Below, piece after piece: positions 10,101 through 20,004 of a DNA stretch of 64,000 nt (positions are counted from its first letter, which is position 1; each line of letters opens with the position of its first letter). The position numbers and the translations under genes were made by a program. The DNA lies in NCBI RefSeq assembly GCF_024323335.1, contig NC_066579.1, positions 235,775,475 through 235,839,474 of the forward strand, in the 5' to 3' direction. A model generated the notes under the pieces. That model was not told the origin of the DNA and did not search any database. It worked only from the letters and a program-made list of their open reading frames with translations. The DNA comes from Lathyrus oleraceus. Taxonomy: Eukaryota; Streptophyta; Magnoliopsida; Fabales; Fabaceae.

Positions 10101-13100
10101 GTTTATGGATAGTGACTTTTTTTTCCTTTGGATTGAAGGAAATTGTTTGATGAAGTCAGCCACTCTGCTGCTAAAGCCGAGAAGGTATACTTATTCTTTT
10201 CTCTAAATACTTATGCACAACATTTTTTGCATGTCTATTTTAAAGAGAACAATATGACGTTAATTGATTCATGTTACTTAAGCATCAGAGCCTTTATTGG
10301 TAATGCCTCATTTATATTAGTTTCTTATGTTGTAAATGAAAAACAAATTGCAACACTCAATATATCAACTGGTGTATCAAATCCAATGTAAGACAATTTA
10401 ATATCAAAAGATGGAAGTTATGACCGAGAAAACTCTAGAGTAGATAAGTTGAATAATCACCTAAAATCCTAACATGTAGAAAACTTAGACGCAATCATTC
10501 TCAAATCATTTGTCTGACATGGACAACCGTGAGATGTCATCTTGTTATTAACGAATAGTTATTTTTGCCGGAAATTTCCATTGCCAATGTAACCAACATC
10601 ACAGCCTTTACCGGTAATGCACCCTTTACCGGTAATGCATATTTTATAACAGCCTTTACCAGTAATGCATCCTTTACCGGTAATGCATATTTTATAATTA
10701 ATTTTTTTGGATTATGTTGTTTATGGAAAACAAACTAGAAAGCTCAATACATCAATTGATGTATCAAATGCAGGACAATTCATTATCAGAAGATGGATAT
10801 CATGTTGAACTAAACTCCAGAGTTGAAAACGTAATAATAAATAACAAAAAAATCCAATATGAACACAACTTAGAAAAAAAAATCCTCCTTTAATTTGTTT
10901 TATGCTGTACAACTCACATGCAGAGGCTATTAATAATGTCAAACTCAATATGATGATACAGAATGTAATGGATCTTGTAGAATATAAGTTAAAACATGTT
11001 GCTTTTCGGTCAGGAAACTAATAAGTATCTGCTTGCAGGTTGACTCATCTTTGAATGCTAGAAGTGAAGTGGAACTTGATCCCATAGTGGAAAAGGTAAT
11101 TTTTTCCTATTAATTCCGCCAGTTTTCACTTTTCATCTTTTCATTTTATTATTCTATGATATTTTTTTCTAACAAAACTTTATCATGTTCTACTGGTAGA
11201 GTTAGTAAATATGAAATACTAACTATTTTTATTGTGTCACTAGGTTACTTCTTTTGAGGATAAAGAGGATATGCATGCCCCTTATATCATTAATTACTCC
11301 AAAGATTTGTCAATAGCTAACGAAGGTATATGTGATTTGGTTGATATATAAATAGTTTTACAAATCACAGGATGCATATTTATTTATATAGATGTCTTTT
11401 GTGATTCCAGGTCTTAACATGAACAAAGAGAACAACAACTTAATGGAAAATGAAGATTGTTCTCCACCCATTAGTTCTCAATTGCGTGAACTTCAATCTC
11501 TCGTTTCATCAACTCCATTATGCATGCAGTTACCAGAGGAGAAATTCATTGCACTTGATGATGATCAGATTTCCACTGAAACTGCAGAACCAAGAACTCC
11601 TGATACCGAAAACCTAGATGTATTGAATACTAAAAGTTTTTGGGAAACATTCAACATGCATCGTTCTGGAATGGTGGTTTGATCTCTATTCATAATGATA
11701 CTTACATACCTTCTTCTAATGTTTATTTTCATTTTTTTAACTCAGAATTTTGTTTAATTGCAGAATTCTACTGAAGGTACAAAACAAAGAACTCTTGATA
11801 TTGAAATACGAGATGTAATGAATGCCAAAAGTCATTGGGAAACACTCAACATGCATGGTTTTGGAATTGGAACGAAGGTCTGATCTATTCAATATTATTT
11901 AAGTACCTTCTTCTAATATTTATTTTCATTTTTATCTCAGAATTTTGTTTAATTGCAGAGTTCTACTGAAGTTACCGAACCAAGAACTCTTGATATTGTA
12001 ATGAATGCCAAAAGTTCTTGGGAAACATGCAACCTGCATGGTTCTGGAGCGAAGGTTTGATCTATTCATAAATATTACTTATAGACCTTCTTCTAAGTTT
12101 ATTTTCATTGTGTTAACTTAGAATTTTGGTTTGATTGCAGAATTCTACTGAAGTTACAGAACCAAGAACTCCGGATATTGACATACGAGATGTAATGAGT
12201 ACCAAAAGTCCTTGGGAAACATTTAACTTGCATGGTTCTGGAGTGAAGGTTTGATCTATTCATAAATATTGTTAATGGAGCTTCTATTAAAGTTTGTTTT
12301 TATTGTTTTAACTCATAATTTTGTTTAATAGCAGAATTCTCTTGTTAAAGACTACCTTAGAATTTTAAACACAGCGGAAAAGTAAGTGGACATTTTGTGT
12401 ATACACATGTTCAGTATTTGATTAGAAATGTATATATCCTTTCTCTTATATCACGTTCATATATGATGATAAACATTTATGTAAAACTGTTCATATATGA
12501 TAAACATTTATGTAAAACTATTTCTGTAGCGAAAGATAAAAAATATAGTTAAATTGTTTTCGTTTAAGGTACAAACTATTTTCATAAGCCGTTTTTATAA
12601 GCCCAAATAATTCAATCCTAATATATTTATTAAACATGTTCTATGATAAACATGTTCTATGAGAAGTCTAACTTGTTTACTTTTTGTTTTCTTCTATATT
12701 AAAATTGTCAGGGATGAGTTAAAGAAGTTAAAGGGAATTGGAGAGAAGAGAGCAAACTATATACTTGAGCTTCGCAAAGAATCTCCAGAACCTTTCAAGA
12801 GTGTATGTGTCCTAATATAAGTTTTTTTCGTTATGATAATGATTAGTTACAAGATCTATTTATATACCTAACCTGATTTTTGTATTGTGAACCAATTTTT
12901 CATTACTAGCTCGGTGATTTGAAAGATATTGGACTTTCCGAAAAACAGGTATCATTATTTTTCTCACAGTATTATCATATTCTTTTTAAATTTGCATGTT
13001 TGATTGTCCATCACTATTTAACTGGTTAACGTTATTTTTCTTGTAGTATTATCATACTCTTTGAGTATTATATAACTAACAATCTAATAAATTCTTCTCA

Positions 13101-13175
13101 TAAGTAACTGATTTTTTTATACTTATGCAGATTAAAGGAATGATGAAGAAGGAAGTTGGAGAGCTTTTCAATTAG
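7183..13175 (+). CDS. KIN10C: Kinesin-10 family motor protein, KIN-10C type (18 exons)
   Basis: Exons inferred from GT/AG sites and an unbroken frame: 7183-7367, 8178-8334, 8413-8613, 8708-8894, 8999-9204, 9309-9895, 10139-10184, 10774-10830, 11039-11095, 11244-11325, 11411-11676, 11764-11877, 11959-12054, 12141-12248, 12335-12381, 12712-12802, 12910-12948, 13131-13175; total 2571 nt, 856 aa. The N-terminal motor starts with VRVVAKVRGF (17-26), has a P-loop GARGSGKT (103-110), switch I reduced to ARRSH (212-216), switch II DMAG (241-244), and RVPFRESKLTRML followed by LLVSCLNPS. Residues 344-472 are eight basic Ser/Thr-rich 16-residue repeats. The C-terminus (about 799-842) holds a helix-hairpin-helix core, LKGIGEKRANYILELR with a second GLSEKQ hairpin, as in animal Kid/KIF22, whose family moves chromosome arms along microtubules and binds DNA. 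ATP hydrolysis on microtubules is expected; DNA binding is inferred. Exons 8-9 and 11-14 are internal duplications. The ATG is the first in the leader. Small exons 7-10 are the least certain. Confidence 0.9.
9402..9788 (+). repeat. 48-bp coding minisatellite in kinesin exon 6
   Basis: Eight tandem copies of a 16-residue unit of the form K-S-A-S-S-x-R-Q-T-V-T-L-D-S-T-K (one copy has 17 residues) occupy residues 344-472, directly after the motor. Every unit keeps the frame and the RQT core except the last. The segment is highly basic and rich in Ser/Thr, so it could contact microtubules or DNA and be phosphorylated; that is inference. Confidence 0.9.
10392..10448 (+). pseudogene. Degenerate duplicate exon in kinesin intron 7
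   Basis: This 57-nt block aligns with exon 8 (10774-10830): both begin GACAAT and encode 19 open codons. Here the acceptor reads GTAA where exon 8 has GCAG, and the donor GT is replaced by TT, so it should not be spliced in. The flanking intron sequence (ATATCAAC, GTATCAAAT) is duplicated as well. Confidence 0.75.
10601..10696. repeat. Two-level tandem repeat in kinesin intron 7
   Basis: Two 48-bp units (10601-10648 and 10649-10696) each contain two copies of a 17-bp word CCTTTACCGGTAATGCA followed by TATTTTATA. A diverged single copy (CCTTTATTGGTAATGCC) lies at 10291-10307, inside the first duplicate of the same intron segment. No coding role is seen. Confidence 0.9.
11583..12248 (+). repeat. 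Four-fold exon-intron amplification in the kinesin gene
   Basis: The end of exon 11 and all of exons 12, 13 and 14 encode versions of one module of about 32-38 residues, with a EPRTPD-like start and a KS-WETFN-HGSG-like end. The introns between them are duplicated too: each begins GTYTGATCTATTCAT and ends near GAATTTTGTTTAATTGCAG. All module exons are phase 0 at both ends, so copies can be added without breaking the frame. The Thr-Pro pair is kept in exons 11 and 14 and lost (RTLD) in 12 and 13. Confidence 0.88.
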
Positions 13176-13380
13176 TTATAATGACATTGTTGATTCCTTG
13201 TATTAAAATGAGTTGTGTGTTTTTCATGTATGTATAAATAATTCTTTCATTATATAGGATGAAATTATATATACGTACGCAAAATGAGAAAAAGTTAAGA
13301 GTCAATTATTTAATTATTTGTAGGCGAGATTTCTTAAACTTGTTTTCTTGCCTCAAATTATAGTTGTCAAATTAGTTTTT
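13176..13380. other. Kinesin 3' untranslated and downstream region
   Basis: AT-rich sequence after the stop codon. There are no open frames or repeats; several AATAA-like words (for example near 13237) could act as polyadenylation signals, but none can be singled out. Confidence 0.4.
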
Positions 13381-13457
13381 TTTTGTTGAGAGATTTGCGG
13401 TTCTTTTACAAAAATAACCCACTTTTCAAGAAAATTCCCAAAATACCCCACTTTTAG

Positions 13458-13597
13458 GAGGAGTCTCCAATTGAATTGGCGACTCCTCTTAAAATTTGAA
13501 TGGAGGCGCCAATTGGATTGACCCTAGCCAATCCAATTGGCGCCTATATGTAGGTTTTAAGAGGAGTCGTCAATTCAATTTGAGACTCCTCTTAAAA
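13458..13597. repeat. Cluster of three strong hairpins with an alternative pairing
   Basis: Hairpin 1 (13458-13488) is nearly a perfect 31-bp palindrome: GAGGAGTC/GACTCCTC arms around CCAATT/AATTGG. Hairpin 2 has perfect 17-bp arms at 13504-13520 and 13529-13545 with an 8-nt loop. Hairpin 3 has perfect 14-bp arms at 13555-13568 and 13584-13597. In addition 13480-13494 is perfectly complementary to 13555-13569, a fold that encloses hairpin 2 and excludes 1 and 3. A TATA-like CTATAAATAG follows at 13611-13620. This looks like the terminal or promoter region of an unidentified repeat family. Confidence 0.85.
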
Positions 13598-13620
13598 TGC
13601 AATTTTTGTCCTATAAATAG

Positions 13621-13887
13621 ATGCGAAAAGGTGATTTATGCGAGATGCTGTTTTGGAACATCATCACGTTCGATCAACTGAAGAGGGAGCTGATTCGTTG
13701 GTTAGATGGAAAAATACCAGAAGGGGAAAAAATCAGAAGTATTGAGGGAAGAAATTCACTAGGGACAACAATCATGCTGGAGGAAAGACAACTGGGGATT
13801 ATGCAAAAAGATTTTAATAACAGGTTCATACATTACCTGAAAACACAAGGATATTCAAAGAATTTTCAAAAACAGGTTCAAACATGA
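13621..13887 (+). other. Short open frame after hairpin cluster, unidentified
   Basis: An 88-codon frame starts right after a TATA-like motif. It contains a plausible protein-like stretch (ITFDQLKRELIRWLDGKIPEG) and then becomes low in complexity where it enters the repeats. The family is not recognised. It may be the decayed start of a transposon gene; a chance frame is also possible. Confidence 0.3.
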
Positions 13888-15130
13888 CTTGATAACAGCT
13901 TGAATATCAAGGAAAGTATAGTCAACAGGTTTCATACATGAATTTACAACATTCAAAGAGAATTCAAACATGACCTGGAAATTCTGGAGGTTTCAAAGAG
14001 ATTTTATTAACAAATTCAGACGCGGCTTGACAACACTAGAAAAACCAAAGAAAACTTCAACAACAGGTTCATACATCACCTGACAATATTGGAAAACATA
14101 CAAAGCAAGTTTCATACATGACCTAACACTTTAGAATACATCTGACAGATCTAGAGATTTCTCACAAGAAATTCATCCGATCAAATATTTTGGAAATTCC
14201 TAATAGGGAATTTATGCAAAACAAAGATAAATGAGAGTCTTCTTATAAGTAGATCATCCAAGCAAAAGGCTACGATGATTCTTTACAAAGAAATTAAACA
14301 AAATCAACATCATTGGAGTTTTCTAACACGAAAAACCTCCAAGCTTCTGGGAATTCCTCAAGATGATGAGTCATACATGACTTTCATGGAACCATCAGGA
14401 AAGACAGCGCAATCAAACTATCTGTACGTGCCAACAATTGGACTTTGACCGTAAACAATGACAGCTTTTAATGGATTTTGCCAACAACAATTAGACTTTG
14501 ACTGTAAGCAATGGATTACAAACAACTTTTAACAGATTTTGCCAACAACAATTAGACTTTGACCGTAAGCAATGGATTACAACCAACTTTTAACGAATTT
14601 TTCCAACAACAATTGGACTTGATGGAAGTCATTAGTAAAACAATTACAGGCTACAACAGAGTTTTCCAGTAACAACTGGACTTGAAATGATGTTGGCGAT
14701 AACCAAACTTTAGATACCAATTCTGATTGTATTTATAAATAGAGTGACAGTGATGCCAACGACAAATGGGTTTAAAATGAGTTATAGTAACCACTGAGTT
14801 TGGAATAATTCCCAGTAACAACTAAATTTTAGGAGACACCAATGAGTATTTAAATAATTCCAGGGAATGACATAGAGGTTCTGGAAGTGCGTCAGAACAA
14901 AAATGACATGTCAAGGAATTCATCGGAGAGTAAAAGAAACGAATTCTGGAAATGCATCAGAATTACAAGTGACATTCTGGAAATATATCAAAATACAAAC
15001 ACATCCGGTAATACATCGAGGAAATTCTGGAAATACATCAAAATACAAGACAGACATATTCGAGAATACATCAAATAAGTGGGGAAACATTTGGAAATAC
15101 ATCAGATAAGTTATAGAAATACATCAATAA
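13888..15130. repeat. Decayed tandem-repeat region
   Basis: Between 14431 and 14650 a 61-bp unit starting CCAACAACAATTRGACTTTGA recurs (starts at 14431, 14481, 14542, 14603; the first is shorter). Between 14880 and 15125 a loose repeat with the core TTCTGGAAATACATCA recurs. The area 13888-14430 has scattered CAGGTTCATACATGACCTG-like words. Such simple repeats are common in the 3' non-coding internal part of Ogre-like elements, so this may be the truncated inside of the element whose LTR follows. Confidence 0.6.
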
Positions 15131-18100
15131 CCTTTTGATACAAAGCTCCAACTTGGTCCATTCTTCTTGCAAAATACTCTTCATGACCAATACATTTCAA
15201 ATGAACCATTGCCATGCATGAGAGAAGCTTGTATGATCATTATTCCATTCATGTTCATTTTGGAGGGAAATTTCATAATTCAAAATTGGCTTATGGTACA
15301 AGCAAACCAATAATTCCATGATGATCCTTGGTTGATTTTAAGTGAAATCCAAGCTTTACATGAGCAAGTGCACGTGTGGATTGGCCATGCTAGCTCCATT
15401 TGCAATTTTTGCAATTCACTTCAAATCTCACTAATCTTGATTAACCAAAGCCTAATTGGATTTTTAGTGTCATTAACACACCATATAAATACCAAACCCT
15501 AACTGTAATTGCTCATAACAGAATTTCAGATCTAGAATTTTTCATTTCCCTCCAATTTTTCTCTCACTTTGAATTTCCAAATATTTTCTGAGATTCTTGA
15601 TCCTCATGCAATTCTGAGCAAGAATCAACCATTGTTTGTTGGAATTGAGCAAGAATTGGAGCAGTTCAAGTGCAACCTCATGTTAATGGAATTCTGAAAT
15701 TGAATAAGATCCAAGTGTTTTCAATTGATTCTTTTTGCTTAGAGCTTCGAGGCAAGGTTATAGAAGAAGATCTGGAGCTGGAGAGAACCTGAGGACACGA
15801 ATTCAGCAACTGCCATTTCCAAGTAGGTTGAAATTGATCCTCTCCTTTTGCTATTTTATGTACATAGAATGATAGATCCTGTTGTGTAGAGAATGCTGAT
15901 ATGCTTAGAATTGAAAACGGTTAAGAATTCAGGAAGATATGTGGAATAAAAGTTTTGATCATAGAAATGTTCTTGCTCGATCTGGAAAAGTTAGGAAGAA
16001 TTAGGATTAATTAATATGATATTTGGATTGTGCGTGAGAGGACGATTCGAACGGCATAGGTTTTGTCCATTTTTGAAAAAATATTTGGAAGCGCCGCCGT
16101 CCAGGTCGTCGAAGAAGACGACCGGAGCTTAGCTCCGGCGTCTGCAACATGCTAGGGTTTTTTGCTGAAGTGTATTACACGTGTGTCACTGCGTGGCAAA
16201 TTGATTGGATCTAATTATGTTGACCATTGCCACGCGTGTTGGACTTGCTGACTGAGCGTGATGACTTTTAAATGAAACGACGTGTTTCATGGAGTTGAAC
16301 CTGAGCCATTGGATTGCCATGCGCGCCACATCGTGTGGCTGTGATCATTTCTGATTTAATTCAAAATATTTATTTTCCCTCCATATTTCATTTAATAATT
16401 CATTTGTTTTAGCTCATTTTGTAAAATGCATAAAAAATAGGAAAATAGTCCAAATTGACTCCATTTTTTTTCATAGATTTGTTTTAATGTCTAGTTTTTT
16501 ATAGCATTACTTTCATGATTTGTTGTTTGCTGGATTTTTATTTGTGATTTTTTTGATCCATGCCATGCTATTTTGATATGTTGCATTCAATGCTTTGTGA
16601 AATGCTATATGTTGATCCAATTGATCTGAATTTTTGCATGCTTGATCTTCACTCATGATATGAATTTTTGAGCTCTGGTTTGAATTTTTTCTCATTTGTA
16701 TTCATTGCTTTTGACACATGTAGATGTAGTATGACAATTTGTGTCACATTTTTGGTATTCAACTTGTGCATTTTTGTTCATCTATCATTTGAACTTTTCT
16801 GGATTTGATATTTTGCACATTGCTCATTCATGATATGTGGAACTTGCATAAAAAATTTCAAAGCCATTGCATACATTTCTGTTTTGATTTGGATTTTCTA
16901 ATTTGGATGTCCATTTTGTGCTCATTTGTTGGTCATTGCATTACATGGATCATTTGATGCCTTTGCCTTGTGAATTGATGTTGGTCCTTTTGAGGACATT
17001 TTATTGATTGTTTGAACTTGCTTTATGCCAAAGATTGGTTTCTGTTTTGATCATTTAGTTTGGTTTTGAACTTGGTCTTTGTACTAGTGTTTTATACATG
17101 AACTAACCTTGACTTGTGTTTCAGGTTTGGACATTTAGCATTAATGGTTGAGTTGCTCACCTTTTGAGATGCAAATTGGATTGTGTTCTGACTTCTTTGT
17201 GTTTTGTAGGGATTTAAGTGGATGTGTTGAGCTCATTGCTTCATTTGATTGCTTGAACATTGCTCATTGAATTGTGTAACAGTTGGATGGTTTCACTGTT
17301 TGCTTTCTGATTGTTTGTCTGAGATACTAACTATTTAGCTTTTGTACAGGTACATTAGTTGCTTGCTTTTAGCTCTTGCTTGAGCTTTGGATTATGGTTG
17401 ATACACCACTTAGGTAGTTATCTTCTTACTCCATGTAGTCTGGAAGTCCTATCACCTTTTTGGCAGGCATTTTGCTGGCAAGTCCTCCTTAAGAGGCTCT
17501 GTTTGTGTTTGTTTACATTTGGGCCAAAGACCTCCAAGATGAGGCATGTGTTACTTGATAAGTCCTCCTAAGTGAAGAGGCAATTGACAGATAGAAGGGA
17601 TTAGCAATCAATCCCCCGTTATTCAGTGAGTCGTTCTTTATGCTCGCACTACGTGCTGATGCTTTTGAACATGTACCCAAGATCTTTGTCCAGTGTCTGT
17701 CAAGTGGAATAGGATCTCACTTTCTGGATCCCCATGCTTTCTTTATCATGAGCTCACCCTGGCCAGGGTTAAGAGCATGAGGTCTCATCCTCATTACCAT
17801 TTTGATATGCTCACCCTGACGTTCAATGTCAGTGGTTAAGAGCTCAGTTGATTACCCTTACAGTTTGGCTTATTTGTCGAGGTTGATATGACCCCTCTTT
17901 ACTAAAGCCTACCCATTGTTTGGGCCTTTTATGTGGATATAGTGTGTGATGCTTGTTCACTTGTGTTGATGTGGTTATTTGCTTTCCTCTGAATTGACTT
18001 GCTTCCTGTGTGAGTTAGGATTCTGTTAGAGACCTCTACTTAGGGATTATTTATGGCATGATAACTATTAGGCTCGAGTCAGTCTCCCTATTAGTTTGTT

Positions 18101-18149
18101 GTTTCCCTGGTCTCTGGTTATGAGAGTGTTGTACCCCTGTTAAGGGGAA

Positions 18150-18222
18150 CTATGTCGCCCTGATTCTCATACCTGATGAGATACGTAGGCAGAAGGTTGT
18201 GAGCAATCTCTCCGGGCAACCT
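18150..18222 (+). other. Two-hairpin LTR element, copy a
   Basis: Outer arms CTATG (18150-18154) and CGTAG (18184-18188) enclose an inner stem TCTCAT (18165-18170)/ATGAGA (18176-18181). Immediately after TACGTAGGC a second stem is formed by AGGTTG (18194-18199) and CAACCT (18217-18222). The first outer arm has a T where other copies have C, still allowing a G-U pair in RNA. Confidence 0.6.
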
Positions 18223-18339
18223 TTTCTTTTTTTGTTGTTTTGTGTGTGTGTACCCTTTGTTTGTCTTTTTTGGTGTGAGTACCCGTTTGTTCAACGTGTG
18301 TATGTGTTGTATGTTCATTACCTTGAGGATTTCTTCTGT

Positions 18340-18745
18340 CATCACTTGGGGTTCAGATTGGGGTTCACCTATACTGATTTGGGGTTCACACTGGGGTTCA
18401 TTCGTGACGGTTGTCACTCATTTGGGGTTCATTTGTGATGATGGTTATCATCTTTGGAGTTCACTTGGGATTCATTTGTGACGGTTGTCACTCACTTGGG
18501 ATTCATTGGTGACGGTTGTCACTCACTTGGGGTCCATTTGTGATGATGGTTATCATCTTTGGGGTTCGTTTGTGACGTTTGTTGTTGTTTGGAGTCGGAT
18601 GTAAGTCCATGTATTGGCAATCTGTTTCCTTTTGTTTGTTGTTGTTAGGAGACGGATATAAGTCCATGTATTGGCATTCAGTTTCCTTTTATGTTGTGGT
18701 TGGAAGTCAGGCGTAAGTCCATGTATTGGAATTCTGTTTCCTTTT
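18340..18745 (+). repeat. Tandem repeats within Ogre-like LTR
   Basis: From 18340 to 18570 the words TTGGGGTTCATTTGTGA, TGATGATGGTTATCATC and GACGGTTGTCACTCACTTGG alternate in several copies. From 18592 to 18745 three copies of a unit near 62 bp share GTAAGTCCATGTATTGG and TCTGTTTCCTTTT. No coding function is seen. Confidence 0.8.
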
Positions 18746-18809
18746 GAGTGTTTCTTTTGACGTCTCAGCGTCTCTTTTTGGTGTTTTGTTTCGGCGTGCG
18801 TTAGCCGAG

Positions 18810-18872
18810 CTACGAGTGCTCTGATTCTCCTCTGGATAGAGAAGATACGTAGGCATAGGATGCGATATCCTA
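18810..18872 (+). other. Two-hairpin LTR element, copy b
   Basis: CTACG (18810-18814) pairs with CGTAG (18848-18852); inner stem TTCTC (18825-18829)/GAGAA (18839-18843). The second hairpin is TAGGAT (18856-18861)/ATCCTA (18867-18872). The stem sequences differ from copies a and c while pairing is kept. Confidence 0.65.
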
Positions 18873-18897
18873 GCGAGCATGTCTCCTTTTCCCCGAA

Positions 18898-18957
18898 CTA
18901 CGTCGACTCTGATGTTTGTTTCTGACAAACTACGTAGGCCCAGGATGCGACATCCTG
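18898..18957 (+). other. Two-hairpin LTR element, copy c
   Basis: CTACG (18898-18902) pairs with CGTAG (18933-18937); inner stem GTTTGT (18914-18919)/ACAAAC (18925-18930). The second hairpin is CAGGATG (18941-18947)/CATCCTG (18951-18957) with a 3-nt loop. Confidence 0.68.
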
Positions 18958-19273
18958 CCGAGTCCATTTCCTCCGTTTTCTTCTTTCACCTATTTATTAT
19001 TCCAGTTTGTGCAATTTCTTTGAGCAGTTTTATTAGCAACCTTTTCCTACTCTTTGAGCTATCTTTTGAGCGTGGATCCCGTCGAGTACGACGGACGTGA
19101 GGGGTGCTAATACCTTCCCCTTGGGTAACCGACTCCCGTACCCTGCAATCTCTGGTCGTAAGACCGTTTCTTTCCATTTCTTAGGTTAGTCCTGCGCTCC
19201 CTTTCCGTCATATGATGAATAGCGTCGGTGGCGGCTTTGTTTTTTTTCGCCGGTTGTTTTTCGCGTTGCGACA

Positions 19274-19500
19274 CTTCGCATGTTGTCAAAATCAACCAGT
19301 GATTCACACAACACTTCCAACTTTTCAAAAGGTGTTGCAAGATGGATATGAGGCTCACGATCAAGAATGTGAGGCTCTTTGTAAATGGGAGTGGAGACGA
19401 CACCGGTAACTGCTGGGTTTTGATTGCTTGAACTAGGAGCTTGCTCATTTGAGTTCATCTGTTGAGAGAAGTTAAACACTGATTATTGTTGATAATCCAT
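19274..19500 (-). pseudogene. N-terminal fragment of a copia env-like ORF
   Basis: On the minus strand an ATG at 19500-19498 opens a Gln- and Asn-rich start; an in-frame TAA follows at 19485-19483, after which the frame is open to the edge of the Ogre-like LTR at 19274. It lies downstream of a copia pol gene in the same orientation, where SIRE/Maximus-type elements carry an extra ORF often called env-like. The rest of the ORF and the element's 3' LTR are not found to the left, so the element is truncated as well as interrupted. Confidence 0.5.
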
Positions 19501-20004
19501 GAAGATTGTTGATGAACTGGGTTGAACGTTTAAGAACTGGAGTGCACACTGCAGAAATGCCTTAAGAGAAGAAAAACTTGCAAGAGGGTTAAGAGTGTTT
19601 GTGAGAGTGAAAAGTGTGCAATTTGTGAAGAGATGAGTTTAAATACCCAAATTAGGGCGCATGCAAAACGACACACAAACATGAGTTTAGCACAAAAACC
19701 AAGTACGCACGTTAGAGGGAGAATGACTATAGCTCATAAATGATGTCTAATCCCAAGATCAGCACACTGCTCGAGGAGATCTCAAGAGACTGTTTCTTGA
19801 TTTCTGCTAGACAGCTGTCTAGAAGTTCCAAGGTCAGACGCATGATACTCCACATGTTACTTTATGTGATCTACAGGAATACCAAAGGGTTGGTTCCTGG
19901 AGATTTCTAACTCTGATGACTTCTAATTGGTAGGAGTATCAAAGTCAGATACAGACTCCAACTGTTTACATCAGAATCTTATTTTGCTATCTCAGAGGCA
20001 CATT
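19501..20004 (-). other. Leader between copia pol and env-like ORF
   Basis: Non-coding on both strands as far as can be seen. On the minus strand a TATA-like TATTTAAA lies about 130 bp before the env-like ATG (plus-strand 19630-19637) and is followed by a CT-rich leader. This could drive separate transcription of the env-like ORF, but there is no direct evidence. Confidence 0.4.

Larger units (their letters stand above)
15131..19273 (+). repeat. Ogre-like LTR, plus orientation (left boundary uncertain)
   Basis: The right end is well placed: the conserved GGTGCTAATACCTTCCCCTT block at 19103 is followed by GTCGGTGGCGGCTT and GCGTTGCGACA ending at 19273, the arrangement seen at the 3' end of Ogre/Tat LTRs. 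A TATA box TATAAATA lies at 15484-15491. A CCGGAGC/GCTCCGG inverted segment near 16122-16140 recalls the other Ogre-family LTRs here. No primer site follows 19273; instead the frame of a copia env-like ORF begins, so this is a 3' or solo LTR inserted there. The left boundary is estimated from where tandem repeats stop. Confidence 0.65.

Noticed and set aside
7183..13175. Kinesin locus as a pseudogene because of degenerate switch motifs
   Set aside because: All 18 exons keep frame over 2571 nt with proper splice sites, and the C-terminal HhH domain is intact.
13621..13887. Host gene with its own TATA box
   Set aside because: The frame merges into low-complexity repeats and has no recognisable domain or splice structure; it is kept only as an unidentified frame.
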